Part shown: piece after piece, positions 23,421 to 32,372 of the stretch | How the letters are laid out: every line of letters begins with the position of its first letter | How positions within the stretch are numbered: the stretch's first letter is position 1 | From: Megasphaera sp. NM10 | GTDB lineage: Bacteria > Bacillota > Negativicutes > Veillonellales > Megasphaeraceae | Length of the DNA stretch: 50,361 nt | Reading direction: 5' to 3' | Assembly (NCBI RefSeq): GCF_000417505.1 | Contig: NZ_APHY01000043.1 | Coordinates: forward strand, 1-50,361 | The notes under the pieces: model-generated | The model's input: the letters and a program-made list of their open reading frames with translations, nothing else | The model's database searches: none | What the model was told of the DNA's origin: nothing | Translations under genes and position numbers: made by a program

Positions 23421-24302
23421 ATGATTCATTTTACAGTAGGGACGATCATACGGCCTACATCGTTAGGCGGCGCTTTGAAACATTTCGGCGTTTCGTCGAC
23501 ATTGCGGCGCCGTATCAAGCACAACGGCATCTGTACCATCAACGGCCAGGCCGCCTCGACGCGGGACTTCGTCCATGAAGGCGACGAGATCTGCGTCACC
23601 CTTCCGGAAAAGAACCCCTTCCCGCCACAGGACATACCCATTGGCATCGTCTATGAAGACGACTACCTCATGGTCATCGACAAGCCTGCAGGTCTCCTGA
23701 TGCATCCCACATCAGCCGTACGGGACGGGACACTGGCCAACGCCGTCGCCTATCATTACGAACAGACGGGGCAGCACTGTTCCTACCACCCCATGCACCG
23801 CCTGGACAAGAATACGTCCGGTCTCTGTATGGTCGCCAAGGAACCGCAGATCCAATACGCTTTCGATAAGCAGGACTTGGGCTATAAGCGCTTGTACTTA
23901 GCTATCTGTGAGGGACGATACCCGTCGCGGGTCACAACTGTACACGCCCCCATCGGAAGATGTCCCGATAGCATCATCACCCGCTGTGTCCGCCTCGACG
24001 GCAAGCCGGCCTGGTCCGATTTCACCTGCCTCGCAGCCGGCAAGGACTACAGCCTGCTCCAAGTCGTCCTGCACACGGGCCGGACCCATCAGATACGGGT
24101 CCACAGCAGTTACCTGGGCTATCCCCTGGCCGGCGACGACCTCTACGGCGGTTCGCGCCGCTTCATCGGCCGCCAGGCCCTGCACGCCTACTGTCTCCAG
24201 TTCACCCACCCCATGAGCCACCGCTTCATCACCGTTAATTCCCGGCTGCCTGAAGATATGGACGCCTTCGTCCGACGGGCCGGCTGGAATTATATATATT
24301 AA
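23421..24302 (+). CDS. RluA-family RNA pseudouridine synthase
   Basis: The enzyme isomerises specific uridines in rRNA or tRNA. The 293 residues contain an N-terminal S4-like segment (about 15-60: LKHFGVSSTLRRRIKHNG, FVHEGDEICV), then the catalytic domain with IVYEDDYLMVIDKPAGLLMHP and the signature HRLDKNTSGL, whose Asp is the nucleophile, and HTGRTHQIRVH. I chose the ATG at 23421 because AGGGGA is eight bases upstream; an ATG two codons earlier overlaps that site. Homologs are RluA, RluC and RluD, and the target position cannot be assigned. It precedes fba by 34 bases but probably has its own promoter. Confidence 0.9.
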   Translation: MIHFTVGTIIRPTSLGGALKHFGVSSTLRRRIKHNGICTINGQAASTRDFVHEGDEICVTLPEKNPFPPQDIPIGIVYEDDYLMVIDKPAGLLMHPTSAVRDGTLANAVAYHYEQTGQHCSYHPMHRLDKNTSGLCMVAKEPQIQYAFDKQDLGYKRLYLAICEGRYPSRVTTVHAPIGRCPDSIITRCVRLDGKPAWSDFTCLAAGKDYSLLQVVLHTGRTHQIRVHSSYLGYPLAGDDLYGGSRRFIGRQALHAYCLQFTHPMSHRFITVNSRLPEDMDAFVRRAGWNYIY

Positions 24303-24336
24303 CCATTTTTACGTATTATGTAGGAGGAATGTAAAC

Positions 24337-25302
24337 ATGCCATTAATTGGAACTACAGAAATGTTTAAAAAAGCCTATGAAGGCCACTATGCTATCGGTG
24401 CATTCAACATCAACAACATGGAAATCGTCCAGGGCGTTACCCAGGCCGCTGCTGAATTGAACTCGCCGATCATCCTTCAGGCTTCGGCCGGTGCCCGCAA
24501 ATACGCTAAACCGCCGTATTTGAAACATCTCGTAGAAGCAGCTTTGGAAGATCATGATCTCCCCATCGCCCTTCACCTCGACCACGGCGCTGACTTTGAA
24601 ACCTGCAAAGACTGCATCGACGGCGGTTTCACTTCCGTCATGATCGACGGCTCGAAACATTCTTTCGAAGACAATATCGCCCTCACGAAAAAAGTCGTTG
24701 AATACGCACACGCTCACGGCGTCGTCGTCGAAGGCGAACTCGGCCAGCTGGCCGGCATCGAAGACGATGTCAAAGTCGCTGCCCACGAAGCTCACTACAC
24801 GCGTCCGGAAGAAGTCGAAGAATTCGTATCCCGCACGGGCGTCGACTCCCTGGCCATCGCTATCGGCACCAGCCACGGCGCTTTCAAATTCACTCCGGAA
24901 CAGTGCACGCGCAACGCTGACGGCGTCCTCGTACCGCCGACACTCCGCTTCGACATCCTCGAAGAAGTCTCCAAACGCCTGCCGGGCTTCCCGATTGTCC
25001 TCCACGGCGCATCTTCGGTCGTACCGGAATACGTCAAGATCATCAACGAAAACGGCGGCAACCTGGCTGACGCTATCGGCATCCCGGAAGACCAGCTCCG
25101 CAAAGCAGCTTCCATGGCTGTCTGCAAGATCAACATCGACTCCGACCTCCGTCTCGGCCTGACTGCCGGCATCCGTCAGCACATGGCACAGCATCCGGAA
25201 CATTTCGACCCGCGCCAGTACCTCGCCGACGGCCGTCAGTTCGTCCATGACATCGTCGCTCACAAGATCAAATGCGTCCTCGGCTCGGAAGGCAAAGCTT
25301 AA
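24337..25302 (+). CDS. fba: Class II fructose-bisphosphate aldolase
   Basis: The enzyme cleaves fructose 1,6-bisphosphate to DHAP and glyceraldehyde 3-phosphate with zinc. The 321 residues show the metal and active-site motifs: IALHLDHGADFE near residues 80-90, VEGELGQLAGIED near residue 132, GTSHGAFKF near residue 178, and PIVLHGASSV near residue 223. The length fits the bacterial class IIA/B group. GGAGGA precedes the ATG. Codon use is strongly biased, as expected for a highly expressed glycolytic gene. Confidence 0.95.
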   Translation: MPLIGTTEMFKKAYEGHYAIGAFNINNMEIVQGVTQAAAELNSPIILQASAGARKYAKPPYLKHLVEAALEDHDLPIALHLDHGADFETCKDCIDGGFTSVMIDGSKHSFEDNIALTKKVVEYAHAHGVVVEGELGQLAGIEDDVKVAAHEAHYTRPEEVEEFVSRTGVDSLAIAIGTSHGAFKFTPEQCTRNADGVLVPPTLRFDILEEVSKRLPGFPIVLHGASSVVPEYVKIINENGGNLADAIGIPEDQLRKAASMAVCKINIDSDLRLGLTAGIRQHMAQHPEHFDPRQYLADGRQFVHDIVAHKIKCVLGSEGKA

Positions 25303-25325
25303 TCGCATGTCTTGTAAAAAAGGTA

Positions 25326-25354
25326 TTGCTTTTTTCTGCGCCATATGGTAAAAT
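25326..25354 (+). promoter_or_regulatory. rpsT promoter
   Basis: -35 TTGCTT (25326-25331), exact 17-base spacer, -10 TAAAAT (25349-25354), 38 bases before the rpsT start. Confidence 0.7.
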
Positions 25355-25392
25355 TTCTTCTAGTGTTCTTGTAAATTAGGGAGGTGAATCCA

Positions 25393-25659
25393 TTGCCGCA
25401 GATTAAATCCAATATCAAAACGATGGAAAAAGACGCAGCTCGCCACGCAGCTAACTCTCAGGTTAAATCTTCTGTTCATACCGCTATCCGCCGTACGACC
25501 GAAGCTATCGCCGCTGGTGACGCTGAAGCTGTTAAAAAAGCATTCGATAAAGCTAGCAGCGTAATCGACAGCGCCGCACAGAAAGGCGTTCTCCATAAAA
25601 ACACTGCAGCTCGTAAAAAATCCTGTTTGGCTTCCAAAGTCAATGCTATGGGTAAATAA
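25393..25659 (+). CDS. rpsT: 30S ribosomal protein S20
   Basis: S20 binds 16S rRNA early in 30S assembly. The 88-residue basic helical protein begins MPQIKSNIKTMEKDAA, with ALE-like A/K-rich helices to the end, and is full length for the family. I place the start at TTG (25393-25395), eight bases after the strong AGGGAGG. The GTG three codons earlier overlaps that ribosome site. E. coli rpsT also starts with UUG and is autogenously repressed, so the same weak-start control is plausible here. Confidence 0.93.
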   Translation: MPQIKSNIKTMEKDAARHAANSQVKSSVHTAIRRTTEAIAAGDAEAVKKAFDKASSVIDSAAQKGVLHKNTAARKKSCLASKVNAMGK

Positions 25660-25668
25660 GTTCGACTG

Positions 25669-25721
25669 AAAAGGGGGACTGGCGCATGAAGGTTTCGGCC
25701 ATCATGCACGGTCCCTTTTTC
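25669..25721 (+). terminator. Terminator after rpsT
   Basis: A GGGAC / GTCCC stem flanked by A and T runs encloses an inner GCATG / CATGC arm. The inner GCCATCATGCA also occurs (reverse complement) near 6030 and, changed, near 11315. Confidence 0.75.
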
Positions 25722-25727
25722 TGTACA

Positions 25728-25805
25728 GTTTAAGGTTTGATGTTTGAAGAAGGCCTTTAAATTTAAAGCCATCCGCTAACAACTAACTGCTAGCCACTAC
25801 CAACT
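25728..25805. repeat. Heptamer repeat with TTTAAATTTAAA centre
   Basis: Left units AGTTTAA GGTTTGA TGTTTGA lead into the perfect palindrome GGCCTTTAAATTTAAAG and CC, followed by right units GCTAACAA CTAACTG CTAGCCA CTACCAA. It directly precedes the terminator at 25808. No gene is seen. Confidence 0.7.
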
Positions 25806-25807
25806 TT

Positions 25808-25840
25808 AAAGGGCTTGTCGTTGTGCGACAAGCCCTTTTT
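25808..25840. terminator. Terminator-like hairpin just ahead of the MATE gene
   Basis: A 10-bp stem GGGCTTGTCG... / ..CGACAAGCCC with flanking A3 and T5 carries the family core. It ends 17 bases before the MATE start codon, with only the ribosome site (AAGGAGG) between, so transcription of the MATE gene must cross it or be attenuated there. Confidence 0.8.
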
Positions 25841-25857
25841 CATACAAGGAGGATATC

Positions 25858-27219
25858 ATGTTCCCCCATTGGTTCCAATTACGCCATTTCCTGGCCCTGT
25901 TCTTTCCCCTGCTCCTGACCCAGATGGCCCAGGTCGGGACATCCGTCTTCAGTTCTATCTTCAGCGGTCAGGCCGGGACGATTGACCTGGCCGGGGTCGC
26001 CGTAGCCGTCAATATCTGGTATCCCGTCTTTGCCGGCCTGTGCGGCATCTTCTTCGGCATCTCGCCGATCATCGCCCAGCTCCGGGGCGCTCAGAAGACC
26101 GAGGAAATCCCGACGTACATTATGCAGAGCCTCTACTTGAGCCTGGGCTTTACGGCCGTCATTTTCCTGGCCGGCGCCTTTCTGCTACCGCCCTTTCTCG
26201 ACTTTATGGGCCTCGACGCACCGGTCCGCTACATCGCCTGGGAATACCTCAAGGCTCTGGCCCTGGGACTGGTCCCCATCTGCCTGCAGGCGACGATGCG
26301 CTACATCGTCGACGCCCACGGCAAGACCCACGTTTCCATGGCCATCTTAGTGACCAACCTGGTCCTGACGATCATCCTCTTCCGCCTGCTCATCTTCGGC
26401 GCCGGCCCCATTCCAGCTATGGGCGGTATCGGTACGGGCTATGCCATCACCATCGCGTCGTGGCTGTCCTTCCTGCTCTTCGTGGGCGTCCTGCAGTGGA
26501 TGGAGCCTTTCCGCTCTTACCATCTCTGGAGCCGCCTGCGGCCTTTCAGCTGGTATCATGGCTATCATCAGCTGGAGTTGGGCATTCCCATCTTCATCGC
26601 CGTCTTCTGCGAAACGAGCCTGTTCTCCATCGTCGGCCTGCTCATGGCCGAATTCGGCACCTTATACCTGGCGGCCAACCAGGCAGCCATCAGTTTCTCG
26701 ACCCTGACCTATACCCTGCCCTGGAGCATCAGCCTGACGGCGACTATCGTCATCGGCTACGAAGTCGGCGCCCGCAACTACGCCGCTGCCCGGCAGTATG
26801 CCGTGCTCTGCCAGATGACGGCCTTCACCATCGCCATCGCCCTCATCGTCGTGACTTACCACTTTGTCGATCATATCGCCGCCATCTTCACGAGCGATGC
26901 CGAAACGTTCTGGGCCATCCGCATGTTCATCTTCTACGCCGTCGCCTTTTCCTTCTTCGATGCCGCCGGCACGCCGGTCCAGGGCATCCTGCGCGGCTAT
27001 AAGGACGTCAGGATCATCACTTACGTCGCTTTCGTGACCTACTGGCTCATCAGCATCCCTATGGGCTATGCCATGGCCCACGTCACGTCCTACGGGCCCT
27101 ATGGCTATTGGATCAGCCTCATTATCAGCCTGGCCATCAATGCCAGCGCCCTGAACTGGCGCTTGTGGAAGCATACGGCCTGGAAAGTCCCTGTCCTATC
27201 CTCATCTACTAAGGAGTGA
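25858..27219 (+). CDS. MATE family efflux transporter (NorM-like)
   Basis: This 453-residue inner-membrane protein has twelve predicted membrane segments in two halves. It belongs to the NorM branch of MATE exporters (LLLTQMAQVGTSVFSSIFSG near residue 20, GIFFGISPIIAQLRGA near residue 62, ATIVIGYEVGARNY near residue 298). It probably exports cationic compounds or drugs by Na+/H+ antiport. AAGGAGG precedes the ATG at 25858. It is distinct from the MATE gene at 7079. An M29 aminopeptidase follows after four bases, so both share a transcript. Substrate unknown. Confidence 0.9.
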   Translation: MFPHWFQLRHFLALFFPLLLTQMAQVGTSVFSSIFSGQAGTIDLAGVAVAVNIWYPVFAGLCGIFFGISPIIAQLRGAQKTEEIPTYIMQSLYLSLGFTAVIFLAGAFLLPPFLDFMGLDAPVRYIAWEYLKALALGLVPICLQATMRYIVDAHGKTHVSMAILVTNLVLTIILFRLLIFGAGPIPAMGGIGTGYAITIASWLSFLLFVGVLQWMEPFRSYHLWSRLRPFSWYHGYHQLELGIPIFIAVFCETSLFSIVGLLMAEFGTLYLAANQAAISFSTLTYTLPWSISLTATIVIGYEVGARNYAAARQYAVLCQMTAFTIAIALIVVTYHFVDHIAAIFTSDAETFWAIRMFIFYAVAFSFFDAAGTPVQGILRGYKDVRIITYVAFVTYWLISIPMGYAMAHVTSYGPYGYWISLIISLAINASALNWRLWKHTAWKVPVLSSSTKE

Positions 27220-27223
27220 TTTT

Positions 27224-28456
27224 ATGCCAACTACCAAACAATTAACGGCTTATGCCCGCGTCCTCTTGCAGAAGGGCCTGAATCTCCAGAAAGGTCAGAC
27301 CCTGGTCATCAATGCCCCTGTCGAATCGCACGACTTCGTCGCCCTCCTGACGAAAGAGGCCTATACGGCCGGCGCCGCCCAGGTCGTCTGCAACTGGCGG
27401 TCTGACGACCTGGCCCGCCTGCGCTACGAACACGAAGATTTGCAGTATTTCGAGTCCCTGCCGGACTGGCGCCGCGATTTCAGCCTTTACTATTACCATA
27501 AGAAAGCGGCCTTCCTCAGCCTCATCTCGGCGAATCCGTACCTCATGGACAGCATCGACACCCATAAAATCTTTGCCCAGCAGAAAGCCCAGAATGAAGC
27601 CTTGAAGGAATACATCGACGGCATGATGGCCTCGAAGACGACGTGGCTCGTCGCCGCCGTCCCCAGTGCCGTCTGGGCCAAACTGCTCTATCCGGACCTC
27701 GACGAAGCCGCCGCTTACGAAGCCTTGTGGAAGCAAATCCTCCAGTCGTCCCGTGCCGACGGTGCCGATGCCCTGGCCGATTGGGACGCCCATCTGGCCG
27801 AATTGAAGAAGCGCCGGACCTGGATGACGGACCAGCATTTCACCAGCCTGCACTATACGAACGGCCTGGGAACGGACCTGACTATCGGCCTGCCGGCCGG
27901 TCATATCTGGCAGGGCGGCATGGAAGAAACGGCGGACCACCTGCTGTTCAATGCCAACATCCCGACGGAAGAAATCTATTCGGCCCCCAAGGCAGATGCG
28001 GTCAACGGCACGGTCTACAGCACCAAGCCCCTGGTCTATAACGGCAACCTCATCGACAAATTCCACCTGACCTTCAAAGACGGCAAAGTCATCGACGCTG
28101 CCGCCGAAACGGGCGAAGACGTCCTGAAGAAACTCATCGCCATCGACGACGGCGCCTGCCGCCTCGGCGAAGTAGCCCTCATCCCCTATCATTCGCCCAT
28201 TTCCCTGTCGGGTATCCTCTTCTATGAAACACTCTTCGACGAAAACGCCTCGTGCCACCTGGCCCTGGGCGCATCGTACCCGACCTGCCTGGCTGGCGGT
28301 GCTGATATGGACAAAGATGCTGTCGCCGCAGCCGGCCTCAACGACTCCATGATCCACGTCGACTTCATGGTCGGCTCGCCGGACCTGACCATCACCGGGA
28401 CCAGGGCCGACGGCACGACGGTGCCGGTCTTTACCGATGGCGACTGGGCGCAATAA
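27224..28456 (+). CDS. M29-family (thermophilic-type) aminopeptidase
   Basis: This is a metal-dependent aminopeptidase of MEROPS family M29 (AmpS/PepS/AmpT), which trims N-terminal residues from peptides in the cytoplasm. The 410 residues match the family length and pattern: LLQKGLNLQKGQTLVINAPVE at the start, LHYTNGLGTDLTIGLPAGHIW near residue 207, the conserved NIPTEEIYSAP near residue 245, LGEVALIPYHSPIS near residue 310, HLALGASYP near residue 345, and HVDFMVGSPDLTITG near residue 378. The last three carry the metal ligands. It overlaps the end of the MATE leader with AAGGAG in front of the ATG. A terminator is not obvious before the SAM riboswitch. Confidence 0.92.
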   Translation: MPTTKQLTAYARVLLQKGLNLQKGQTLVINAPVESHDFVALLTKEAYTAGAAQVVCNWRSDDLARLRYEHEDLQYFESLPDWRRDFSLYYYHKKAAFLSLISANPYLMDSIDTHKIFAQQKAQNEALKEYIDGMMASKTTWLVAAVPSAVWAKLLYPDLDEAAAYEALWKQILQSSRADGADALADWDAHLAELKKRRTWMTDQHFTSLHYTNGLGTDLTIGLPAGHIWQGGMEETADHLLFNANIPTEEIYSAPKADAVNGTVYSTKPLVYNGNLIDKFHLTFKDGKVIDAAAETGEDVLKKLIAIDDGACRLGEVALIPYHSPISLSGILFYETLFDENASCHLALGASYPTCLAGGADMDKDAVAAAGLNDSMIHVDFMVGSPDLTITGTRADGTTVPVFTDGDWAQ

Positions 28457-28466
28457 CGATTTTCCA

Positions 28467-28495
28467 TTGACAATCCCGGCCATCCGTGCTATTAT
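28467..28495 (+). promoter_or_regulatory. Promoter of the metNI transcript
   Basis: Perfect -35 TTGACA (28467-28472), 17-base spacer, -10 TATTAT (28490-28495), about 20 bases upstream of the SAM aptamer. Confidence 0.75.
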
Positions 28496-28516
28496 AAGAC
28501 ACAACAACCATATACC

Positions 28517-28657
28517 CTTCATCCAGAGCAGCTGAGGGACTGGCCCGATGACGCTGCGGCAACCCCCTATCGGGAAGGTGCCAATTCCAACGGAACATTC
28601 CGACAGATGAAATGAAACCGTATATACGGCCGTCATCTGCATGACGGCCTTTTTTTT
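28517..28657 (+). promoter_or_regulatory. SAM-I (S-box) riboswitch and terminator
   Basis: The S-box core is clear: TTCATC (P1, 28518-28523), CAGAGCAGCTGAGGGACTGG, CCCGATGA, CGGCAACC, GGTGCCAATTCC, and GACAGATGAA closing P1 (28606-28611). It is followed by the terminator GGCCGTCAT / ATGACGGCC (28628-28649) with eight T. In this class AdoMet binding favours the terminator, so metNI is off when AdoMet is plentiful. Confidence 0.96.
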
Positions 28658-28701
28658 GTGGTTGCTTTCTCTAGTTACGCCTATTTTGAGGAGTTGATAC
28701 T

Positions 28702-29745
28702 GTGATTACACTGAAAAATATTACCAAGACCTACGGCGGCGCCGCACAGGTCCAGGCCCTGAAAGGCATCAACCTGACCATCGACGACGGCGAGATCTTC
28801 GGTATCATCGGCAAGAGCGGTGCCGGCAAATCGACGCTGGTCCGCTGCATCAATATGTTAGAAAAACCGACGAGCGGCCAGGTCATCATCGACGACAAGG
28901 ATTTGACCAAGATGAATGAATCCCAGCTGCGGGCAGAACGCAAGAACATCGGCATGATTTTCCAGCACTTCAATCTCTTATCATCCCGTACGGTTGCCGA
29001 AAACATTGCCTTCCCGCTGGAACTCGTCGGCGCTTCCAAAGACGTCATCGAAAAGAAAGTCGCTTCCCTCCTCGACCTGGTCGGCCTCAGCGACCGGGCC
29101 GGCAACTATCCGTCCCAGCTCTCAGGCGGCCAGAAACAGCGCGTCGGCATTGCCCGTGCCCTGGCGAGCGATCCGAAAATCCTGCTCTGCGACGAAGCCA
29201 CGTCGGCCCTGGACCCGCAGACGACGAAATCCATCCTGGAACTGCTCCAGGACATCAATAAACGCCTGGGCATCACTATCGTCGTCATCACCCATGAAAT
29301 GGCCGTCGTCAAGGAAATCTGCCATCGCGTCGCCGTCATCGAAAGCGGTGTCATCAAGGAAATGGGCCGCGTCGTCGACATCTTCACCAATCCTCAGTCC
29401 CAGACCATGAAAGATTTCGTCACGTCCATCATCAATATGGAACTGCCGGCAGGCATCAAGAACCTGGGTGTCACCGACCAGCCGTCGCCGGACCGCTACA
29501 TGCTCGTCCGCCTGCGCTTCAAAGGCGCTGCGACCAGCGACCCCGTCGTCGCCGACATCGTCCGCAAATTCAACGTCGAAGTCAGCGTCCTCTACGGCAA
29601 CATCGACTACATCCAGGATGAACCGTTCGGCTACCTCATCGTCGTCATCATGGGCGATATGGAAACACAGGCCAAGGCATTCTCGTACATCAAAACATTA
29701 CCGATTGGAAGTGAGGTTTTAGGTTATGTCCCAAGAAATCATTAA
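28702..29745 (+). CDS. metN: Methionine ABC transporter ATP-binding protein
   Basis: This is the ATPase of the MetNIQ importer for methionine. The 347 residues show Walker A GKSGAGKST near residue 39, signature LSGGQKQR near residue 140, Walker B LLCDEATSALD near residue 160, H-loop VITHEM, and a C-terminal NIL regulatory domain (about 265-347) that binds methionine and inhibits transport. It starts with GTG (28702) after GAGGAG. It overlaps metI by 20 bases and is controlled by the SAM-I riboswitch upstream. Confidence 0.95.
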   Translation: MITLKNITKTYGGAAQVQALKGINLTIDDGEIFGIIGKSGAGKSTLVRCINMLEKPTSGQVIIDDKDLTKMNESQLRAERKNIGMIFQHFNLLSSRTVAENIAFPLELVGASKDVIEKKVASLLDLVGLSDRAGNYPSQLSGGQKQRVGIARALASDPKILLCDEATSALDPQTTKSILELLQDINKRLGITIVVITHEMAVVKEICHRVAVIESGVIKEMGRVVDIFTNPQSQTMKDFVTSIINMELPAGIKNLGVTDQPSPDRYMLVRLRFKGAATSDPVVADIVRKFNVEVSVLYGNIDYIQDEPFGYLIVVIMGDMETQAKAFSYIKTLPIGSEVLGYVPRNH

Positions 29746-30379
29746 GTTAATGCTCCAAGGCATTGAAGAAACGTTCTACATGGTCGCCGTCGCCACGGTC
29801 ATTGGCGGTATCATCGGCATTCCCCTGGGTATCACCCTGGTCACGACCAGCAAGGGCCATATCCTGGAAAACCGCTTCATCAATCAAATTCTTGGCACGA
29901 TCGTCAACATCATCCGTTCCATCCCGTTCATCATCCTCATGGTCGCCATCATCCCGCTGACGCGTCTCATTGCCGGCACGTCCATCGGTACGACGGCAGC
30001 CTGCGTCCCCTTGACCATCGTCGCCATCCCCTTCCTGAGCCGTCTCGTCGAAACGTCCATCCGCGACGTCGACTTCGGCCTCGTCGAAGCGGCCGAATCC
30101 ATGGGGGCTACGCCGTTCCAGATCATCCGCAAGGTCCTCATTCCCGAAGCCTTGCCGACGATCATCAATAACATCACCGTCCTCATCGTCAACCTCATCG
30201 GAGCATCGGCCATGGCCGGCGCCATCGGCGGCGGCGGCCTCGGGGACATCGCCATCCGCTATGGCTACCAGCGATTCCGTCCCGACGTCATGCTGGCGAC
30301 GATCATCATCCTCATCGTCGTCGTCAACGTCATCCAGGCCGGCGGCGACTTCGCATCACGAAAAAAGAATAAGAAATAA
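29726..30379 (+). CDS. metI: Methionine ABC transporter permease
   Basis: This 217-residue inner-membrane permease has about five membrane segments and the family cytoplasmic loop VEAAESMGATPFQIIRKVLIPEALP (EAA motif, about residues 115-139), followed by IGASAMAGAIGGGGLGDIAI, which is typical of MetI. The ATG at 29726 overlaps the metN end. The gene for the substrate-binding lipoprotein MetQ is not downstream: the transcript ends at the terminator at 30386. MetQ is presumably encoded elsewhere. Confidence 0.94.
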   Translation: MSQEIIKLMLQGIEETFYMVAVATVIGGIIGIPLGITLVTTSKGHILENRFINQILGTIVNIIRSIPFIILMVAIIPLTRLIAGTSIGTTAACVPLTIVAIPFLSRLVETSIRDVDFGLVEAAESMGATPFQIIRKVLIPEALPTIINNITVLIVNLIGASAMAGAIGGGGLGDIAIRYGYQRFRPDVMLATIIILIVVVNVIQAGGDFASRKKNKK

Positions 30380-30385
30380 ATAATA

Positions 30386-30426
30386 GAAAAAAGGAGCTGT
30401 TGCACATGCGACAGCTCCTTTTTTCT
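30386..30426. terminator. Bidirectional terminator between metI and pyrD
   Basis: A long stem AAAAAAGGAGCTGT / ACAGCTCCTTTTTT encloses TGCACATGCG, and A/T runs lie on both sides. It serves convergent metNI and pyrKD and has the CTGT-N-GC / GCGACAG family core. Confidence 0.88.
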
Positions 30427-30546
30427 GTAGGGGCGCCCCGTGGGGCGCCCGTCCACGCAAATGGGTATATAAATGTCTTGGCGTATATCCAGGGCAGCTC
30501 GTGAATGGGATTCCCACAACGGGCCGCTCTTTGGGACGGCCCCTAC
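30427..30546. repeat. MITE-like element with inverted GTAGGGGC ends
   Basis: The left end GTAGGGGCGCCCCGTGG (30427 on) forms its own palindrome ending GCCCG (30451). The right end is the minus-strand copy GTAGGGGCCGTCCCAAAG (30546 leftward to 30520), also a palindrome ending GGCCCG. About 68 bases between the ends show no reading frame. The 120-bp unit is bounded by inverted repeats like a non-autonomous mobile element or REP-like pair. Confidence 0.6.
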
Positions 30547-30562
30547 AAAGCGGTCCATGGGA

Positions 30563-30616
30563 CCGCGGCTAACTGCTGACGGCTGACCGCTGACTGCTAA
30601 TCCCTAGCCACTAGCC
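30563..30616. repeat. Heptamer array running into pyrD
   Basis: Phased units GCTAACT GCTGACG GCTGACC GCTGACT GCTAATC CCTAGCC ACTAGCC reach and cover the pyrD stop codon at 30611-30613. On the coding strand the last codons read CGT GGC TAG from GTGGCTA units. Confidence 0.75.
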
Positions 30617-31534
30617 ACGAATCTCCAATGCCCCTACAATATCCTGTATATGTTCGATGCCTTCTTCTCGGCAATACTGGTCCAGGCCTTCGGCGATGGT
30701 TTCGACGGCTCTGGGGTCGACGAAGTTATGGGCGCCGACGGCGACGGCACTGGCACCGGCCAGCATGAATTCGACGGCATCCTGCCAGGTCGATATGCCG
30801 CCCAGGCCGAGGATGGGGATGGATACGGCCTGAGCCGTCTGCCATACCATGCGCAGGGCGACGGGCTTGACAGCCGGGCCGGACAGGCCGCCGGTGATAT
30901 TGCCCAGCAAGGGGCGGCGGGTCTTGATGTCGATGGCCATGCCCGTCAGGGTATTGATGAGCGATACGGCATCGGCACCGGCCGCTTCGACGGCTTTAGC
31001 CATGACCGTAATGTCCGTGACGTTTGGCGACAGTTTGACGATGACCGGTTTCCAGGTATGGTCCTTGACACTGCGCGTCACAGCCGCAGCCGCTTCCGGC
31101 TGGGTCCCGAAGACGATGCCCCCTTCTTTGACGTTAGGACAGGAAATATTGACTTCCAGGGCAGCCACGCCGTCGACGTCGAGCTGAGCTGCCAATTCGC
31201 CGTATTCTTCGGCAGTCCCGGCCGATATATTGACGATGAGCGGCGTCTGGCAGGCCTGCTGGACCTTGGGCAGGATATCCCGCTTGAAGACTTCGACGCC
31301 GGGATTTTCCAGGCCGATGCAGTTGAGCATCCCTGCCGGCGTTTCGGCCACGCGGACGCCGGGATTGCCCGGCCGCGGCAGCGGCGTGATGCCCTTGGAA
31401 ATAATGGCCCCGACGTGATCGAGGTCGAGAAAATCACTGTATTCTACGCCAAATCCAAAGGTCCCCGATGCTCCCATGACCGGTGTCTTCATGGAAATAC
31501 CGGCAAACTGGACGGCAATGCGTTCGCTGATCAT
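30611..31534 (-). CDS. pyrD: Dihydroorotate dehydrogenase B, catalytic subunit
   Basis: This FMN enzyme oxidises dihydroorotate to orotate in pyrimidine synthesis; the class 1B form passes electrons to NAD+ through PyrK. The 307 residues have [15 protein letters not shown] near residue 22, the catalytic loop [11 protein letters not shown] near residue 128 with Cys as base, [12 protein letters not shown] near residue 190 and [11 protein letters not shown] near residue 242. It overlaps pyrK by ATGA. The C-terminal -Arg-Gly and the stop codon (CGT GGC TAG) come from the heptamer repeat that begins here, so the native end may have been slightly altered. Confidence 0.95.
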   Translation of the reverse strand: MISERIAVQFAGISMKTPVMGASGTFGFGVEYSDFLDLDHVGAIISKGITPLPRPGNPGVRVAETPAGMLNCIGLENPGVEVFKRDILPKVQQACQTPLIVNISAGTAEEYGELAAQLDVDGVAALEVNISCPNVKEGGIVFGTQPEAAAAVTRSVKDHTWKPVIVKLSPNVTDITVMAKAVEAAGADAVSLINTLTGMAIDIKTRRPLLGNITGGLSGPAVKPVALRMVWQTAQAVSIPILGLGGISTWQDAVEFMLAGASAVAVGAHNFVDPRAVETIAEGLDQYCREEGIEHIQDIVGALEIRG

Positions 31535-32295
31535 GCAAAGACCTCCTTCGCGTCAAATACGGGGCCGTCGGCACAGACTTTATAGCGTTTGCCGTCGAGC
31601 TGGCTTTCAAAGGTGCAGCCCAGGCAGACGCCGATACCGCAGGCCATCCGCTTTTCCATGGACACTTCACAGGCGACGCCGGCTTTGGCCGACGCCTGGG
31701 CGATGGTCTTCATCATGACCGTCGGCCCGCAGACCGATACGCGGTCGATGGCGTGTTCTGCAAAGATCTGCGGCAGGGCATCGACGGCAAAGCCCTTGAT
31801 ACCCAGGGAGCCGTCGTCAGTGGTCACGTAAATCTGGCCGGCATAGGGTTCAAAGAACTTGGTCCAGAACGTTTCAGCCGCCGTCTTGCCGGCAACGAGC
31901 ACGATGGGATGGTCCAGGCGCTTAGCCAAAAAGATGAGCGGAGCCAGGCCGACACCGCCGCCGGCCAGCAGGACCTGGCCCGGCGTTGTCGTAAAGACGC
32001 CTTCGCCCAGGGGCCCTTCGACGCTCAATGCGTCACCGCTGCGCAGGCCCTTCATTTCTTCTGTGCCCTTGCCGACCAGGCGGTAAATGATGGTGACATG
32101 ACCCGTTTCGGCATCGGCATCGACGATGCCAAAAGGCCGGCGCAAAAAGGTCTGTCCCCCATCGTGATGGACATTGACAAACTGGCCGGGCTGCGCTTCC
32201 CGGGCAATCTGCGGTGCATGGAATACCATTTTCCATACTTCAGGAATAATGGCTTCATTCTCGACGATAGTCGCCATTTCCAAGAATTTCTTCAC
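31531..32295 (-). CDS. pyrK: Dihydroorotate dehydrogenase B, electron transfer subunit
   Basis: This FAD and 2Fe-2S protein links PyrD to NAD+. The 254 residues contain an FAD-binding ferredoxin-reductase fold ([12 protein letters not shown] near residue 50), the NAD-binding [16 protein letters not shown] near residue 109, and the C-terminal cluster motif [12 protein letters not shown] with a fourth Cys in [11 protein letters not shown]. The GTG at 32293-32295 follows AAGGA; an ATG six codons later is an alternative start. It is paired with pyrD and no other pyrimidine gene is in the window. Confidence 0.94.
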   Translation of the reverse strand: MKKFLEMATIVENEAIIPEVWKMVFHAPQIAREAQPGQFVNVHHDGGQTFLRRPFGIVDADAETGHVTIIYRLVGKGTEEMKGLRSGDALSVEGPLGEGVFTTTPGQVLLAGGGVGLAPLIFLAKRLDHPIVLVAGKTAAETFWTKFFEPYAGQIYVTTDDGSLGIKGFAVDALPQIFAEHAIDRVSVCGPTVMMKTIAQASAKAGVACEVSMEKRMACGIGVCLGCTFESQLDGKRYKVCADGPVFDAKEVFA

Positions 32296-32372
32296 CTGCT
32301 AATCATCCTTCCTCTGTTTGCAATAAGAACAGTTTTATTGTACCACAGAACGGCCGATTTTCGTAGCCAAAA

